64,000 bases of DNA from Vreelandella subterranea. GTDB lineage: Bacteria; Pseudomonadota; Gammaproteobacteria; Pseudomonadales; Halomonadaceae. Position numbers and translations under genes: made by a program. The stretch covers positions 496,001-560,000 of the forward strand of contig NZ_FOGS01000001.1 of NCBI RefSeq assembly GCF_900111305.1. The letters are read 5' to 3'. Positions within the stretch are counted from its first letter, which is position 1; every line of letters begins with the position of its first letter. The notes below the pieces were generated by a model. It had not been told where the DNA came from. It made no database searches and saw only the letters and a program-made list of their open reading frames with translations. This document shows positions 25,241-34,178 of this stretch, piece after piece.

Positions 25241-28200
25241 GCCAGGCGGCATCTGCTCCCTCCCAGGCCGAGCGCATCCTCGCGTTCTGGCACAAGGTCG
25301 AGTTTTTCGAATCCGCCGAGCTCAAGGGCATCGAGCATGGCCAGGGCGCGATTCACTACCGCAGCGACGAGCTTGCAGACGCCACAACCTGTTTGCCGTG
25401 GCTCGACCGGCAGGCCGTGCGCCGCGCGGGCAAGCAATACCGGGCGGACAATGCCTACCGCTTCAAGCTCTACCTGGGGCTTTTCCGGCGGGAAGAGATT
25501 TTTGAGGTGGCACGCCAGGCTTACCCCAAGCAGAGCGAGGACTGGGTGGAGCGAAGCCGTGACGAGGGGCTGACCTGCTCGCTCACGGCCATGGTCAAGG
25601 AAGACGGCACCCTGGATCGGGAAAGCGTCGAAATCTCTACCGCCCCCTGGGTGCTGGGCGCTCTGCAGCAGGGTACCCTCGATGCCGTCACCCTCGAGGC
25701 CTTCGAAGCGGCCACCGAGGTGTTCCGCGAGCGGCTGACCACCCTCTTGACCGTGGCGGACAATCTCAAGCACGAGCACGGCGTGCCGCTTGCCTTGAGC
25801 ACCTTCGAGATCATCGAGATGCTCAAGGCGATGCAGGGCTGGACCGCCTTTGCGCCGCAAAGCGCCGCGCCGGCACTGGTGGTGCAGCTATTGCCCGGCA
25901 ACAGCGGCAGTGCCACAGCATCTAGCGAGGCTCAGGCGTGGGCACCGCTTGAACAGCTCGCCGCGCGCCTCGAGACGCCGGAAGGTGTCACCGTCGATTC
26001 GGCGCCAGCGGATGAGAACGCCGCCGAGCCAGCCGCCGGCATCAACGAGATCGCCATTCTCAACAGTTTCTTTATCCGCGACCTGGAAAAAATCCTGTGC
26101 CAGCTCAAGGATCGCCCGCTGGCACCCGGTTCGCCGCTGGCGCACTACCTGGCGGGAACGGCAAACCGCCACCCCGACCTGCTGAAGCCCGAAGGCCGTT
26201 CGCTGCTGATGCAACATCTGGCACCGAGGCATATGCCCGCCGGGCGCTGGCCCGGCGAGGATGCGCATTCGATGAGTCTGATGCAACAGTTTGCCATCAA
26301 TACCATCGACCAGACGCTGGATGACGGCGGCCTGTACTCCGTTAACGGTCCGCCGGGTACCGGCAAGACCACCCTGCTGCGCGACCTGGTGGCCCGCAAC
26401 GTGGTCAAGCGCGCCGAGGTACTGGCATCGCTTGAGTCACCGCAGGCAGCCTTCGGTGACACCTTGCAGGTCAAGCTCGACGACCAGTTGAAGCCAATCA
26501 AGACGCTGATTCCGGAGCTTAGGGGCTTCGAGATGGTGGTGGCCTCGAGCAACAACGCGGCGGTGGAGAACGTCACCCAGGAGCTGCCGCAGACCAAGGC
26601 GCTTGGCGCGGCCTACCGTGAGCTTGCTTACTTGAAGCCGGTGGGCCAGAAACTGGCGGCCGCCCACGAAAACCGCGACGCTACACTGCACGTCAAAGCA
26701 CTGGCACCCAAAAAGGACTGCTGGGGGCTGATTGCCACGGCGCTGGGCAACAAGGGCAACCGCACTGCCTTTGGCGAGCGGGTCTTTTTCAAACCTATCG
26801 GCCAGTGCAAGGCCGACGACACTGCCAAGCATTACAGGACACTGGTGCCTGCGCTGAAGGAGTTGGCCGAGCAGGGCGATGCGCTAAGCAGCTTTCGCGC
26901 CGCACAGCGGGCCTTCAAGGAAGCCGAACGCCAGGTCGAGGCGGTTCATCAGAACATCGAGCGCCTGCAGACGCTCAAATGGCTGGAGACCCAAACCGAG
27001 AAGGCTCGACGCCAGGCCGAGGTTCAAAAGCGACTGGCCAGCCGCGTGGCGCTGTGGCGGCAAAGCCGGCAGGCGGCCAAGGTGCCCCTCTGGCCCTTGA
27101 AGGCGTACTGCCAGCACCGGGCGCGGCTTAAAAAACTCGTTGTTCGTGAGCAGCGCGCCGCCCAGCAGGCCGACGTCAGCCAGCAGCGGCTGACTTCGCT
27201 TGAGAAAAAGCATGAAGCCCAGCGCCAGGTGTGCGAGCCGCTACACGCCAGGTATCAGGATCTGCTGCTGCCCGACGAGGCGCTGGATCTGGAAACCCCG
27301 GCGGTGCAGCGCACTTCCTTCGGCCACTGCGAAACGCTCAACAAGGCGCGGGGGCAGCTGACGGCGCGGGCCTTCGAGCTGCATCAGGCATGGCTGGTGG
27401 CCGCCTACGCCGCCAAGAAGAACCAGCTCTGGGCGACGGTCAATTCGTTAATGGCGCTATTGAATGGCGGAGTGGATGACCGTGACGCGGCGAAAGCCCT
27501 GTGGCAGATGCTGTTCATGATCGTGCCGGTGGTATCGTCGACCTTTGCCTCGGTCGCCAATCAGTTCCGCGCGCTCAATGAGGGGGAGATTGGCTGGCTG
27601 TTCGTGGACGAAGCGGGCCAGGCCTCGCCACAGCAAGCCGTCGGCGCGCTCTGGCGAGCCAAGCGAGCTGTGATCGTGGGCGACCCGCTGCAGATCGAAC
27701 CGGTGTTTACCGTGCCGGCCGGCCTGGTCGAGGCCATGGCCAGGGGCGAGTTCGCGCACGACTGGTACAAGTGGTCGCCGACGGTGTCGTCGGTTCAGGT
27801 CGTCGCGGACCGTGCCAACCCCTACGGTACGGACGAGATAGCCGATGGCTTTTGGGTGGGCAGCCCGCTCCGCGTGCATCGGCGCTGCGACGAGCCGATG
27901 TTCAGCATTGCCAATCGCATCGCCTACAACGACAAGATGCTCCACGGCAGCGACGATCTACCACCCGGCCCGGGGGATAGCCGCTGGTTCAATGTGGAAG
28001 GCAGTGTTCAGGGCAAACATTTCGTCCCTTCACAGGCGGAACAGGTCGCTCGTATGCTCAAGCCGCATATCGCAAAGACCGGCAAACTGCCGAGCGTCTA
28101 TGTCATTTCGCCCTTCAAGGCAGTAGCAAATGGCGTCAGACACCACCTCGAACGGGAGTTGCCCGCCGACGTCTTCGGCGGACGCAACAAGTTGTGCGAG

Positions 28201-28449
28201 TGGCTGCGTAAGCGGGTCGGGACAGTACATACCTTCCAAGGCAAGGAAGAGGACAACGTCATTTTAGTACTGGGCCTCTCAAATGAGTCACCCGGTGCCG
28301 CTGGGTGGGCATCGAGTAAGCCCAACCTGCTGAACGTTGCCGTGACACGGGCAAAAAAGCGCGTTTACATAGTGGGCAGTACCGATATATGGGCAGGCAA
28401 GGCGTACTTTTCCGATGCTAAGGAGTATCTTGCCCAAGAAAAAGGATAA
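25237..28449 (+). CDS. Large SF1 (Dna2/Upf1-like) helicase coupled to hsdS
   Basis: The 1070-residue protein starts with about 360 residues I do not recognise (FWHKVEFFESAELKGIEHG...). An SF1 helicase then follows: Walker A GPPGTGKTTL near residue 371, a coiled-coil insertion (about 550-690), Walker B FVDEAGQASPQQA near 789, a motif III-like VGDPLQIEPVF, motif V TFQGKEEDNV near 999 and motif VI NVAVTRAKKRVYI near 1034. DEAG and the VAVTRAKKR arginines place it with Upf1/Dna2-type helicases. No nuclease motif was recognised. Its ATG overlaps the hsdS stop (ATGA), so it is made with the restriction complex. It could be an accessory of that complex or an independent defence protein. Confidence 0.75.
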   Translation: MSQAASAPSQAERILAFWHKVEFFESAELKGIEHGQGAIHYRSDELADATTCLPWLDRQAVRRAGKQYRADNAYRFKLYLGLFRREEIFEVARQAYPKQSEDWVERSRDEGLTCSLTAMVKEDGTLDRESVEISTAPWVLGALQQGTLDAVTLEAFEAATEVFRERLTTLLTVADNLKHEHGVPLALSTFEIIEMLKAMQGWTAFAPQSAAPALVVQLLPGNSGSATASSEAQAWAPLEQLAARLETPEGVTVDSAPADENAAEPAAGINEIAILNSFFIRDLEKILCQLKDRPLAPGSPLAHYLAGTANRHPDLLKPEGRSLLMQHLAPRHMPAGRWPGEDAHSMSLMQQFAINTIDQTLDDGGLYSVNGPPGTGKTTLLRDLVARNVVKRAEVLASLESPQAAFGDTLQVKLDDQLKPIKTLIPELRGFEMVVASSNNAAVENVTQELPQTKALGAAYRELAYLKPVGQKLAAAHENRDATLHVKALAPKKDCWGLIATALGNKGNRTAFGERVFFKPIGQCKADDTAKHYRTLVPALKELAEQGDALSSFRAAQRAFKEAERQVEAVHQNIERLQTLKWLETQTEKARRQAEVQKRLASRVALWRQSRQAAKVPLWPLKAYCQHRARLKKLVVREQRAAQQADVSQQRLTSLEKKHEAQRQVCEPLHARYQDLLLPDEALDLETPAVQRTSFGHCETLNKARGQLTARAFELHQAWLVAAYAAKKNQLWATVNSLMALLNGGVDDRDAAKALWQMLFMIVPVVSSTFASVANQFRALNEGEIGWLFVDEAGQASPQQAVGALWRAKRAVIVGDPLQIEPVFTVPAGLVEAMARGEFAHDWYKWSPTVSSVQVVADRANPYGTDEIADGFWVGSPLRVHRRCDEPMFSIANRIAYNDKMLHGSDDLPPGPGDSRWFNVEGSVQGKHFVPSQAEQVARMLKPHIAKTGKLPSVYVISPFKAVANGVRHHLERELPADVFGGRNKLCEWLRKRVGTVHTFQGKEEDNVILVLGLSNESPGAAGWASSKPNLLNVAVTRAKKRVYIVGSTDIWAGKAYFSDAKEYLAQEKG

Positions 28450-28548
28450 CCTGCGGAACATTGCTCTATTGGGCGCGATACATGGTGCTGCTAGACTCAG
28501 TTTAATAATGACTCAATCTAAGTAGATAGCGACATAGGAAAGCCCCGC

Positions 28549-29688
28549 ATGACCAAGGCAAATATCAACACCCAGATGCTGACCTGGGCGCGCGAGCGCT
28601 CCGGCATCCCGGTGCCTGAATTTGCACACAAGTGCGGGGTGAACGAAGAAAAACTGCTAGCTTGGGAGGCGGGTGAACAGCCCCTCACCTTCCGTCAGGC
28701 GATGCAGTTTGCCGAAAAAGCTCATATCCCTTTTGGGTACCTGTTTCTCACAGATCCGCCCGAAGAAGTGCTGCCCATTCCTGACCTCAGAACACTGGAA
28801 GGCCAAGGCATCACTCGGCCGAGCGCCGAGCTTCTGGATCTAATCAAATTGATGCTTCAGCGCCAAGAGTGGTACCGGGACTACTTACAACAGCACTTTG
28901 CTGAGCCCAACCCATATGTTGGCCGCTTTTCTGCCCACCACTCTGCCACTGAAATTGTCGCCGACATGCGCGCCCAGTTAGGGGTTGGGGATCACCCTAA
29001 TCGCGGTAAGTGGGATGACTATTACCGTGATTTGACCCAGCGAATCGAAGCGCTGGGCATCTTGGTGATGCGTCAAGGTAATCTTGGGCATAGCACACGC
29101 CCTTTGCGAGTGGAGGAGTTTCGCGGGTTTGCCATTGTGGATGACTACGCGCCGATCATTTTCGTTAATCATGGCGATGCACTAGGTGCGCGCTTGTTCA
29201 CCCTAATCCATGAGTTTTGTCATATCTGGATTGGGCAGTCTGGCATTTCCGACGGAAATGCTAATACGAACCGCCAACAAGAAGTGCTTTGTAATGCCGT
29301 CGCGGCAGAATTCTTAGTCCCCGAACGCGAGTTCAGCTCTCTTTGGCAGCACGATTTAGCACACTGGCAAGATAACTTACCTACGCTGGAAGCCCACTTT
29401 CATGTCAGCACCTGGGCATTAGCCCGTCGTGCGTTGACGCTCAACTTTATCTCTCAGGTGCAATACAGTCACTATATTGCTGAGCAACAGGCTAAGCACA
29501 AAGCCACTGAGAGCAGTGGCGGGCCAACTTACTACCAGACCAAAAAATCCCAAATCAGCCAACGCTTTTCCAAAGCGGTCGTCAGTGAAGCGCTGAGCGG
29601 TCAGTTGATGTTACGCGAAGCTAGCAACCTGCTAGGCGGGGTCAAACCGAATAAGATGGAGCGCTTCGCTAAGGAGCTGGGCATTTGA
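28549..29688 (+). CDS. XRE HTH domain fused to ImmA/IrrE metallopeptidase
   Basis: The 379-residue protein has an N-terminal HTH-like region (about 8-60, LTWARERSGIPVPEFAHKCG) and a zincin domain: HEFCH at 221-225 with the third ligand probably Glu254 in AAEFLVPE. Such ImmA/IrrE proteases cleave repressors or antitoxins. Its stop overlaps the TTG start of the DUF4411 gene (TTGA), so they are coupled. Xre-ImmA genes paired with DUF4411 recur as toxin-antitoxin-like modules, the protease-regulator being the presumed antitoxin. The pair is separated from the helicase by 99 bp and has lower GC than the hsd genes, which suggests a separate transfer. Confidence 0.8.
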   Translation: MTKANINTQMLTWARERSGIPVPEFAHKCGVNEEKLLAWEAGEQPLTFRQAMQFAEKAHIPFGYLFLTDPPEEVLPIPDLRTLEGQGITRPSAELLDLIKLMLQRQEWYRDYLQQHFAEPNPYVGRFSAHHSATEIVADMRAQLGVGDHPNRGKWDDYYRDLTQRIEALGILVMRQGNLGHSTRPLRVEEFRGFAIVDDYAPIIFVNHGDALGARLFTLIHEFCHIWIGQSGISDGNANTNRQQEVLCNAVAAEFLVPEREFSSLWQHDLAHWQDNLPTLEAHFHVSTWALARRALTLNFISQVQYSHYIAEQQAKHKATESSGGPTYYQTKKSQISQRFSKAVVSEALSGQLMLREASNLLGGVKPNKMERFAKELGI

Positions 29689-30176
29689 GATATTTACTGG
29701 ACGCAAATACCTATATCGAAGCGAAAAACCAGTATTACGGCATGGATATTTGCCCCGCTTACTGGGACTGGCTGGATAGGCAGTTTGCGCTAGGTAACAT
29801 TGCTAGTGTCGACATGATTGGCCGCGAACTAAAAGAAGGCAAGGATGAGCTCGCCGCTTGGGCCCGCGATAGGCCTGACCACTTCATCATCAATGACGAC
29901 GAACGAACACAGTTACTGTTTGCTGACATCGTGCAATTCGTTATGGAAGGCGACTACAACCCCGGCAATCGCGACAACTTTCTGGCAAAAGCCGACCCGT
30001 GGATTATCGCCAAAGCTAAAGCCATCGGCGCCAGCGTGGTGACCCATGAAGCAGTCGCCGCCGTTAATACGCGAAAAGTCAAAGTACCTAATATCTGCCA
30101 GCAATTCGAAGTACCCTGTCTCAATACCTTCCGATTTCTGCGTGAGCTAGAAGCTAGGTTTGTTCTCGGTCAATAA
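29685..30176 (+). CDS. DUF4411 family PIN-like protein, probable toxin
   Basis: A 163-residue protein starting at TTG 29685, chosen because AAGGAG lies 8 bp upstream and because TTG overlaps the preceding TGA. It opens with LLDANTYIEAK (Asp6), has ELKEGKDEL (Glu48) and KADPWIIAKAKAIGA (Asp104) and then VVTHE; this spacing of acidic residues is that of PIN-domain ribonucleases such as VapC. The DUF4411 family is consistent with that. Likely an RNase toxin restrained by the upstream ImmA gene; activity and target are inferred. Confidence 0.7.
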   Translation: MRYLLDANTYIEAKNQYYGMDICPAYWDWLDRQFALGNIASVDMIGRELKEGKDELAAWARDRPDHFIINDDERTQLLFADIVQFVMEGDYNPGNRDNFLAKADPWIIAKAKAIGASVVTHEAVAAVNTRKVKVPNICQQFEVPCLNTFRFLRELEARFVLGQ

Positions 30177-30194
30177 GCCAAACGCTAAACCGTT

Positions 30195-31073
30195 TCACTC
30201 AATATTCTGAATCTGTTCCCGCATCTGCTCGATCAGCACCTTCAATTCCACCGCGCAGCGGGTTGTCTCGGCGACAACGGATTTAGACGACAGCGTATTG
30301 GCTTCGCGGTTGAGTTCCTGCATCAGGAAATCCAAACGACGACCTTTGGGGCCTTTCTGTTTCAGTTGACGACCGACTTCATCGACATGGGCCGTGAGAC
30401 GGTCCAGTTCTTCGTCCACATCGGCCTTTTGCGCCACCAGCACCAGCTCAGCTTCAAGGCGCTGGGGGTCGAGGTCGGTCTTGGCGACTTCTAAACGCTC
30501 CAGCAGGAGGGTGCGCTGGCGCTCAAGAATCTGCGGCAGCAGGCTACGCACGGTGGCTACCTGCTCGCTTACGGCGGCAAGCCGGGTGGTGATCATGACG
30601 GCGAGTTTCTCTCCCTCACGGGCGCGGGCGTCAATGAGCTCATCCAGCGCCTGGTCGAACAGCGTCTTGGCAGCCGAGGTAATGGCCTCCTGATCAAGGT
30701 GCTGGGTTTCCATGACCCCGGGCTGGTTGAGTAGCGCAAGGGTGGTCGGCGGCTCGGCGCTGGGTACCTGCTGTTGAATAGCCGCCAGCGCATCGGCGAT
30801 CTCTTTTAGCCGCTGAGCGTTCACAGCAGGCGCCTGATGGGCCTCGGCGGCTTCAAAGCGCAGGCTGCACTCGACTTTCCCCCGTGCCAGCCGGGTACGC
30901 AGCGCTTCTCGCAGCGTCGGCTCCAGGTCGCGCAGGGCATCGGGCAGGCGGAAATGCGGTTCTAAATAGCGCTGGTTCACCGAACGGATTTCCACTTGAA
31001 GCGTGCCGAAGGGGGCCGCCAGCTCGGTGCGGGCGAAGGCGGTCATGCTGTGTACGCGGTTTGAAGCAGCCAT
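30195..31073 (-). CDS. yicC: YicC-family endoribonuclease-like protein
   Basis: A 292-residue member of the YicC/YloC family, recognised by the N-terminal MTAFARTELAAPFGTLQVEIRSVNQRYLE-like region (SVNQRYLEPHFRLP) and the C-terminal GRRLDFLMQELNREANTLSSK. E. coli YicC has been linked to RNA turnover. It is divergent from rph with about 130 bp between them. In Pseudomonas yicC sits next to gmk; here the 8.8-30.2 kb block separates them. It converges on the DUF4411 gene with an 18-bp gap. Confidence 0.93.
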   Translation of the reverse strand: MAASNRVHSMTAFARTELAAPFGTLQVEIRSVNQRYLEPHFRLPDALRDLEPTLREALRTRLARGKVECSLRFEAAEAHQAPAVNAQRLKEIADALAAIQQQVPSAEPPTTLALLNQPGVMETQHLDQEAITSAAKTLFDQALDELIDARAREGEKLAVMITTRLAAVSEQVATVRSLLPQILERQRTLLLERLEVAKTDLDPQRLEAELVLVAQKADVDEELDRLTAHVDEVGRQLKQKGPKGRRLDFLMQELNREANTLSSKSVVAETTRCAVELKVLIEQMREQIQNIE

Positions 31074-31205
31074 GGTACATCCTGTTAATGAACAACGGTC
31101 TATATAGCATTGCGAACAGTCTAACCGATAGCCCCATCAGCGCACGCCCAGACGTGTACAATGGTGGGCTTTTCCTTGTTACGCGTTTATTGAGAGGTAT
31201 TATTT

Positions 31206-31955
31206 GTGAGCAGTGCTAAGCGTCCTGATGTTGTGCGTCCCAGCGGTCGCGAGGCCGACCAGCTCCGTGATATTCGCATAACCCGCGATTACACCCGCCA
31301 TGCGGAAGGCTCGGTCCTGGTGGAATTTGGCGATACCAAGGTGCTGTGTAATGCCAGCGTGGAAGCAGGCGTACCACGCTGGCTGCGCGGTAAAAATCAG
31401 GGTTGGATTACCGCAGAGTACGGCATGCTGCCCCGCGCCACTCACTCACGCAGCGACCGCGAAGCCACCCGGGGCAAACAGGGGGGGCGTACGCTGGAAA
31501 TTCAGCGCTTGATCGGCCGCAGCCTGCGCGCCGCCGTGAATCTGAAAAAACTGGGTGAGTTCACCATTACCGTCGATTGCGATGTCATCCAGGCCGACGG
31601 CGGCACCCGTACCGCCGCGATTACCGGCGGCTGTGTCGCGCTGGTGGATGCCATCCGCTACCTGCAGCGGGATAAAAAGATCAAAGGCGACCCCTTCAAG
31701 CAACTGGTCAGCGCGATTTCGGTGGGTATCTACAAAGGCGTGCCGGTACTCGACCTGGACTACCCGGAAGACAGCAAGGCCGACACCGACCTGAACGTGG
31801 TGATGACCGAAAGCAGCGAGTTGATCGAAGTGCAGGGCACTGCCGAAGCAGGCGCATTCAACCGCACCGAGCTGAATGCCATGCTCGATCTGGCTGAGAA
31901 AGCTGGCGACGAGCTACGAGAAAAGCAGCGCGAAGCGCTGGGTATTCGAGGCTGA
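31206..31955 (+). CDS. rph: Ribonuclease PH
   Basis: RNase PH trims tRNA 3' ends phosphorolytically. The 249-residue product has the diagnostic [19 protein letters not shown] start, the [12 protein letters not shown] strand, the [32 protein letters not shown] arginine-rich region around residues 80-110 and [19 protein letters not shown]. The start is GTG at 31206. An intact C-terminus ([20 protein letters not shown]) argues against the truncation seen in E. coli K-12 laboratory strains. A strong hairpin follows at 31974-32004. Confidence 0.97.
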   Translation: MSSAKRPDVVRPSGREADQLRDIRITRDYTRHAEGSVLVEFGDTKVLCNASVEAGVPRWLRGKNQGWITAEYGMLPRATHSRSDREATRGKQGGRTLEIQRLIGRSLRAAVNLKKLGEFTITVDCDVIQADGGTRTAAITGGCVALVDAIRYLQRDKKIKGDPFKQLVSAISVGIYKGVPVLDLDYPEDSKADTDLNVVMTESSELIEVQGTAEAGAFNRTELNAMLDLAEKAGDELREKQREALGIRG

Positions 31956-31973
31956 TCAAGCGCTAGCCACAAC

Positions 31974-32004
31974 GCCACAAGCCGACCCAAGGTCGGCTTG
32001 TGGC
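31974..32004 (+). terminator. Hairpin terminator after rph
   Basis: GCCACAAGCCGACC (31974-31987) and GGTCGGCTTGTGGC (31991-32004) form a perfect 14-bp stem with a 3-base loop, followed by TATTTA. It lies 18 bp after rph and 40 bp before the crc stop, so it can serve both convergent genes. The U-run is weak. Confidence 0.75.
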
Positions 32005-32044
32005 TATTTACCTGCGAACAGACAGCGACGCGGGAAATATGCGT

Positions 32045-32812
32045 CTAAAGCGCCAGGTCGTACTCGACGATCAACGGGGCGAACTCGGAGAAGGTCGCGT
32101 CGTAATCGATCCACGCGTCGACCACGTGGCGGCGGAAGTTGGGACCGACCAGTTGGTAGTCGATCCGCCAGCCTTCCTGGCGCTCACGGGGAACTTCCTG
32201 GTGAAGCTTCGGCCACCAGGTATATTCACCTGCGTCGCGGTTGATTTCGCGGAAGGTGTCGATAAACCCGGTTGGGCCAAGTACCTGGTCCATCCAGGCG
32301 CGCTCTTCCGGGCGGAAACCCGAGGTGAGCTGATTGTCGGACCAGTTGGCCAGGTCGACGGTCTTGTGGGCAATGTTCCAGGTACCGCAGATAATATATT
32401 CGCGGCGTTTGCGCGACATCTTGGTCAGGTACTCCTGGTATTGATCCATGAACGCCTGTTTGGCTTTTTGGTCGCTCCCGTCGGGCATCAGGAAGGTCGC
32501 GATGCTGAAACGGTCATAGTCCGCCTGCAGAAAGCGCCCTTCGTGGTCACACTGAGGGAAGCCAAGGCCGTACATGATCGCCTTGGGGATTTGACGGCAA
32601 TACAGTGCCACCCCGGAGAAACCATCCTCTTCGGCATCCAGGAAGTAGCCTTCGTAGCCTTCCGGATACAGAATATGGTCGCTCAATTCAAAACTTTTTG
32701 CCTTGATGTTCTGCACGCAGACCACGTCGGCATCCTGCTGAGCCAGCCAGTCCAGGAAGCCACGGTCGACGGCATCACGTATACCATTGACATTAATGCT
32801 GGCAATTTTCAT
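32045..32812 (-). CDS. crc: Crc-like protein (catalytically degenerate exonuclease III homologue)
   Basis: The 255-residue fold is that of exonuclease III, but nuclease residues are missing: the metal-binding Glu of QETK is Asn (CVQNIKAKSF), the GD(F/M)N motif reads CGTWNIA, and the C-terminal SDH reads SEFAPL. The acidic pair near RIDYQL is kept. Crc of Pseudomonas shows the same losses and sits beside pyrE, close to rph, which is exactly the position here. Crc acts with Hfq in translational catabolite repression, so this is more likely a regulator than a DNA repair enzyme. ATG 32812 is chosen for the AGGGAC site and the MKIASINVNGIR start. Divergent from pyrE. Confidence 0.8.
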   Translation of the reverse strand: MKIASINVNGIRDAVDRGFLDWLAQQDADVVCVQNIKAKSFELSDHILYPEGYEGYFLDAEEDGFSGVALYCRQIPKAIMYGLGFPQCDHEGRFLQADYDRFSIATFLMPDGSDQKAKQAFMDQYQEYLTKMSRKRREYIICGTWNIAHKTVDLANWSDNQLTSGFRPEERAWMDQVLGPTGFIDTFREINRDAGEYTWWPKLHQEVPRERQEGWRIDYQLVGPNFRRHVVDAWIDYDATFSEFAPLIVEYDLAL

Positions 32813-32950
32813 AAATCGTCCCTTTTGCGTCGCTGCTGTATGATACCCGACGTTTAGACGTTTGGGTAAATAGACAAACCAAATCTTGCTATTTACCTGC
32901 TTTTTATTGTTGCCTTTGCCCCAACTTTTGATCGACAAGGGAAGACCGCC

Positions 32951-33616
32951 GTGGCCACCACTCTACAACCCTACCAGCGCGATTTCATTGCTTTTGCCAT
33001 TGAGCAGGGGGTGCTCAAGTTCGGCCAATTCACGCTTAAATCCGGGCGTGTAAGTCCTTACTTCTTCAACGCAGGCCTGTTCCAGACCGGCCGCGCGCTC
33101 GCCAAGCTGGGCCGCTTCTATGCCCAGGCGATCGTCGATAGCGGCCTTGAGGCCGATGTGCTGTTTGGCCCGGCGTACAAGGGCATTCCCCTGGCGGCGG
33201 TAACTGCCGCGGCCCTGGCTGACCACCACGACCGCGACATCCCCTATGCCTTTAACCGCAAAGAGGCCAAAAGCCACGGGGAAGGCGGCAACATTGTCGG
33301 CGCACCGCTTGCCGGTGATATTCTGATTATCGACGACGTGATTACCGCAGGCACCGCTATTCGCGAGGTAATGCGCCTGATCGAGCAGAATGGTGCTCGC
33401 GCAGGGGGCGTGATCATTGCCCTGGACCGTCAGGAGCGTGGCCAGGGCGAACAGAGCGCGATTCAGGAAGTGCAGTCTCAGTACGGCATGCCGGTGGTCA
33501 GTATCGTGACGCTTGAGCAGGTGCTTACCTATCTAGAGGAGCATGCCGGTGGCGAGATGCTGGCCTACGCCGAGGCCGTTCGGGCGTATCGTGACCGCTA
33601 TGGAATTGCCGGCTAA
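32951..33616 (+). CDS. pyrE: Orotate phosphoribosyltransferase
   Basis: It converts orotate and PRPP to OMP in pyrimidine synthesis. The 221-residue product has the PRPP-binding motif [15 protein letters not shown] and the [13 protein letters not shown] catalytic loop (lysine and histidine at its centre). The start is GTG at 32951. It is divergent from crc and overlaps the stop of trmL by 4 bp (CTAA), where both coding regions end. The rph-crc-pyrE neighbourhood is that of Pseudomonas. Confidence 0.97.
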   Translation: MATTLQPYQRDFIAFAIEQGVLKFGQFTLKSGRVSPYFFNAGLFQTGRALAKLGRFYAQAIVDSGLEADVLFGPAYKGIPLAAVTAAALADHHDRDIPYAFNRKEAKSHGEGGNIVGAPLAGDILIIDDVITAGTAIREVMRLIEQNGARAGGVIIALDRQERGQGEQSAIQEVQSQYGMPVVSIVTLEQVLTYLEEHAGGEMLAYAEAVRAYRDRYGIAG

Positions 33617-34089
33617 AGGGCGAGGGCGCCTGCGTAGTCTTGCTGGCGCCATGCCTCATAGCTCACGATAGCCACCGCGTTGGAGAGGTTGAGGCTGCGG
33701 TTATTGGGCTGCATGGGAATGCGCAGCTTTTGCTGGGCAGGCAACGCCGCGTGAACCTCGGGCGAGAGCCCGGCGGTTTCCGAGCCGAACAGCAGCACAT
33801 CGCCTGGCGCATAGGGCGCGTCGCTATGGGCGCGGGTGCCTTTCGTGGTGATTGCCCAGATGGTGCGTCCCTGCATGGCGCTTTGAAAGGCGCTAAAATC
33901 AGCATGGCGCGTCACATTGGCAAGATCACGGTAGTCCAGCCCGGCGCGGCGCAGCTTTTTCTCTTCCAGATCGAAGCCCAGCGGCTCGATCAGGTGTAAT
34001 CGGCAGCCGTTGTTGGCCACCAGGCGCATGATGTTGCCCGTATTGGGCGCCATCCGTGGTTCAAATAAAGCGACTTCAAACATTAACAC
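33613..34089 (-). CDS. trmL: tRNA (cytidine/uridine-34 2'-O)-methyltransferase TrmL
   Basis: A 158-residue SPOUT methyltransferase that methylates the wobble ribose in tRNA-Leu isoacceptors in E. coli. SPOUT features: the N-terminal [30 protein letters not shown] start ([13 protein letters not shown]), [11 protein letters not shown] for the SAM knot, and [18 protein letters not shown] at the C-terminus. Size and motifs match TrmL/YibK. It converges on pyrE with overlapping stops. Confidence 0.93.
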   Translation of the reverse strand: MLMFEVALFEPRMAPNTGNIMRLVANNGCRLHLIEPLGFDLEEKKLRRAGLDYRDLANVTRHADFSAFQSAMQGRTIWAITTKGTRAHSDAPYAPGDVLLFGSETAGLSPEVHAALPAQQKLRIPMQPNNRSLNLSNAVAIVSYEAWRQQDYAGALAL

Positions 34090-34178
34090 CTGCCTATTGT
34101 TAGCCCATTATGCGTCTACCCAGCGCCGCTGATTATAATCGAAACCGCCCTGCAACACGTTAGAGGTTACCCGTCGCC

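Noticed and set aside
32000..32857. A 285-codon open frame opposite crc
   Set aside because: Antisense to the conserved Crc/ExoIII fold and without protein-like features.
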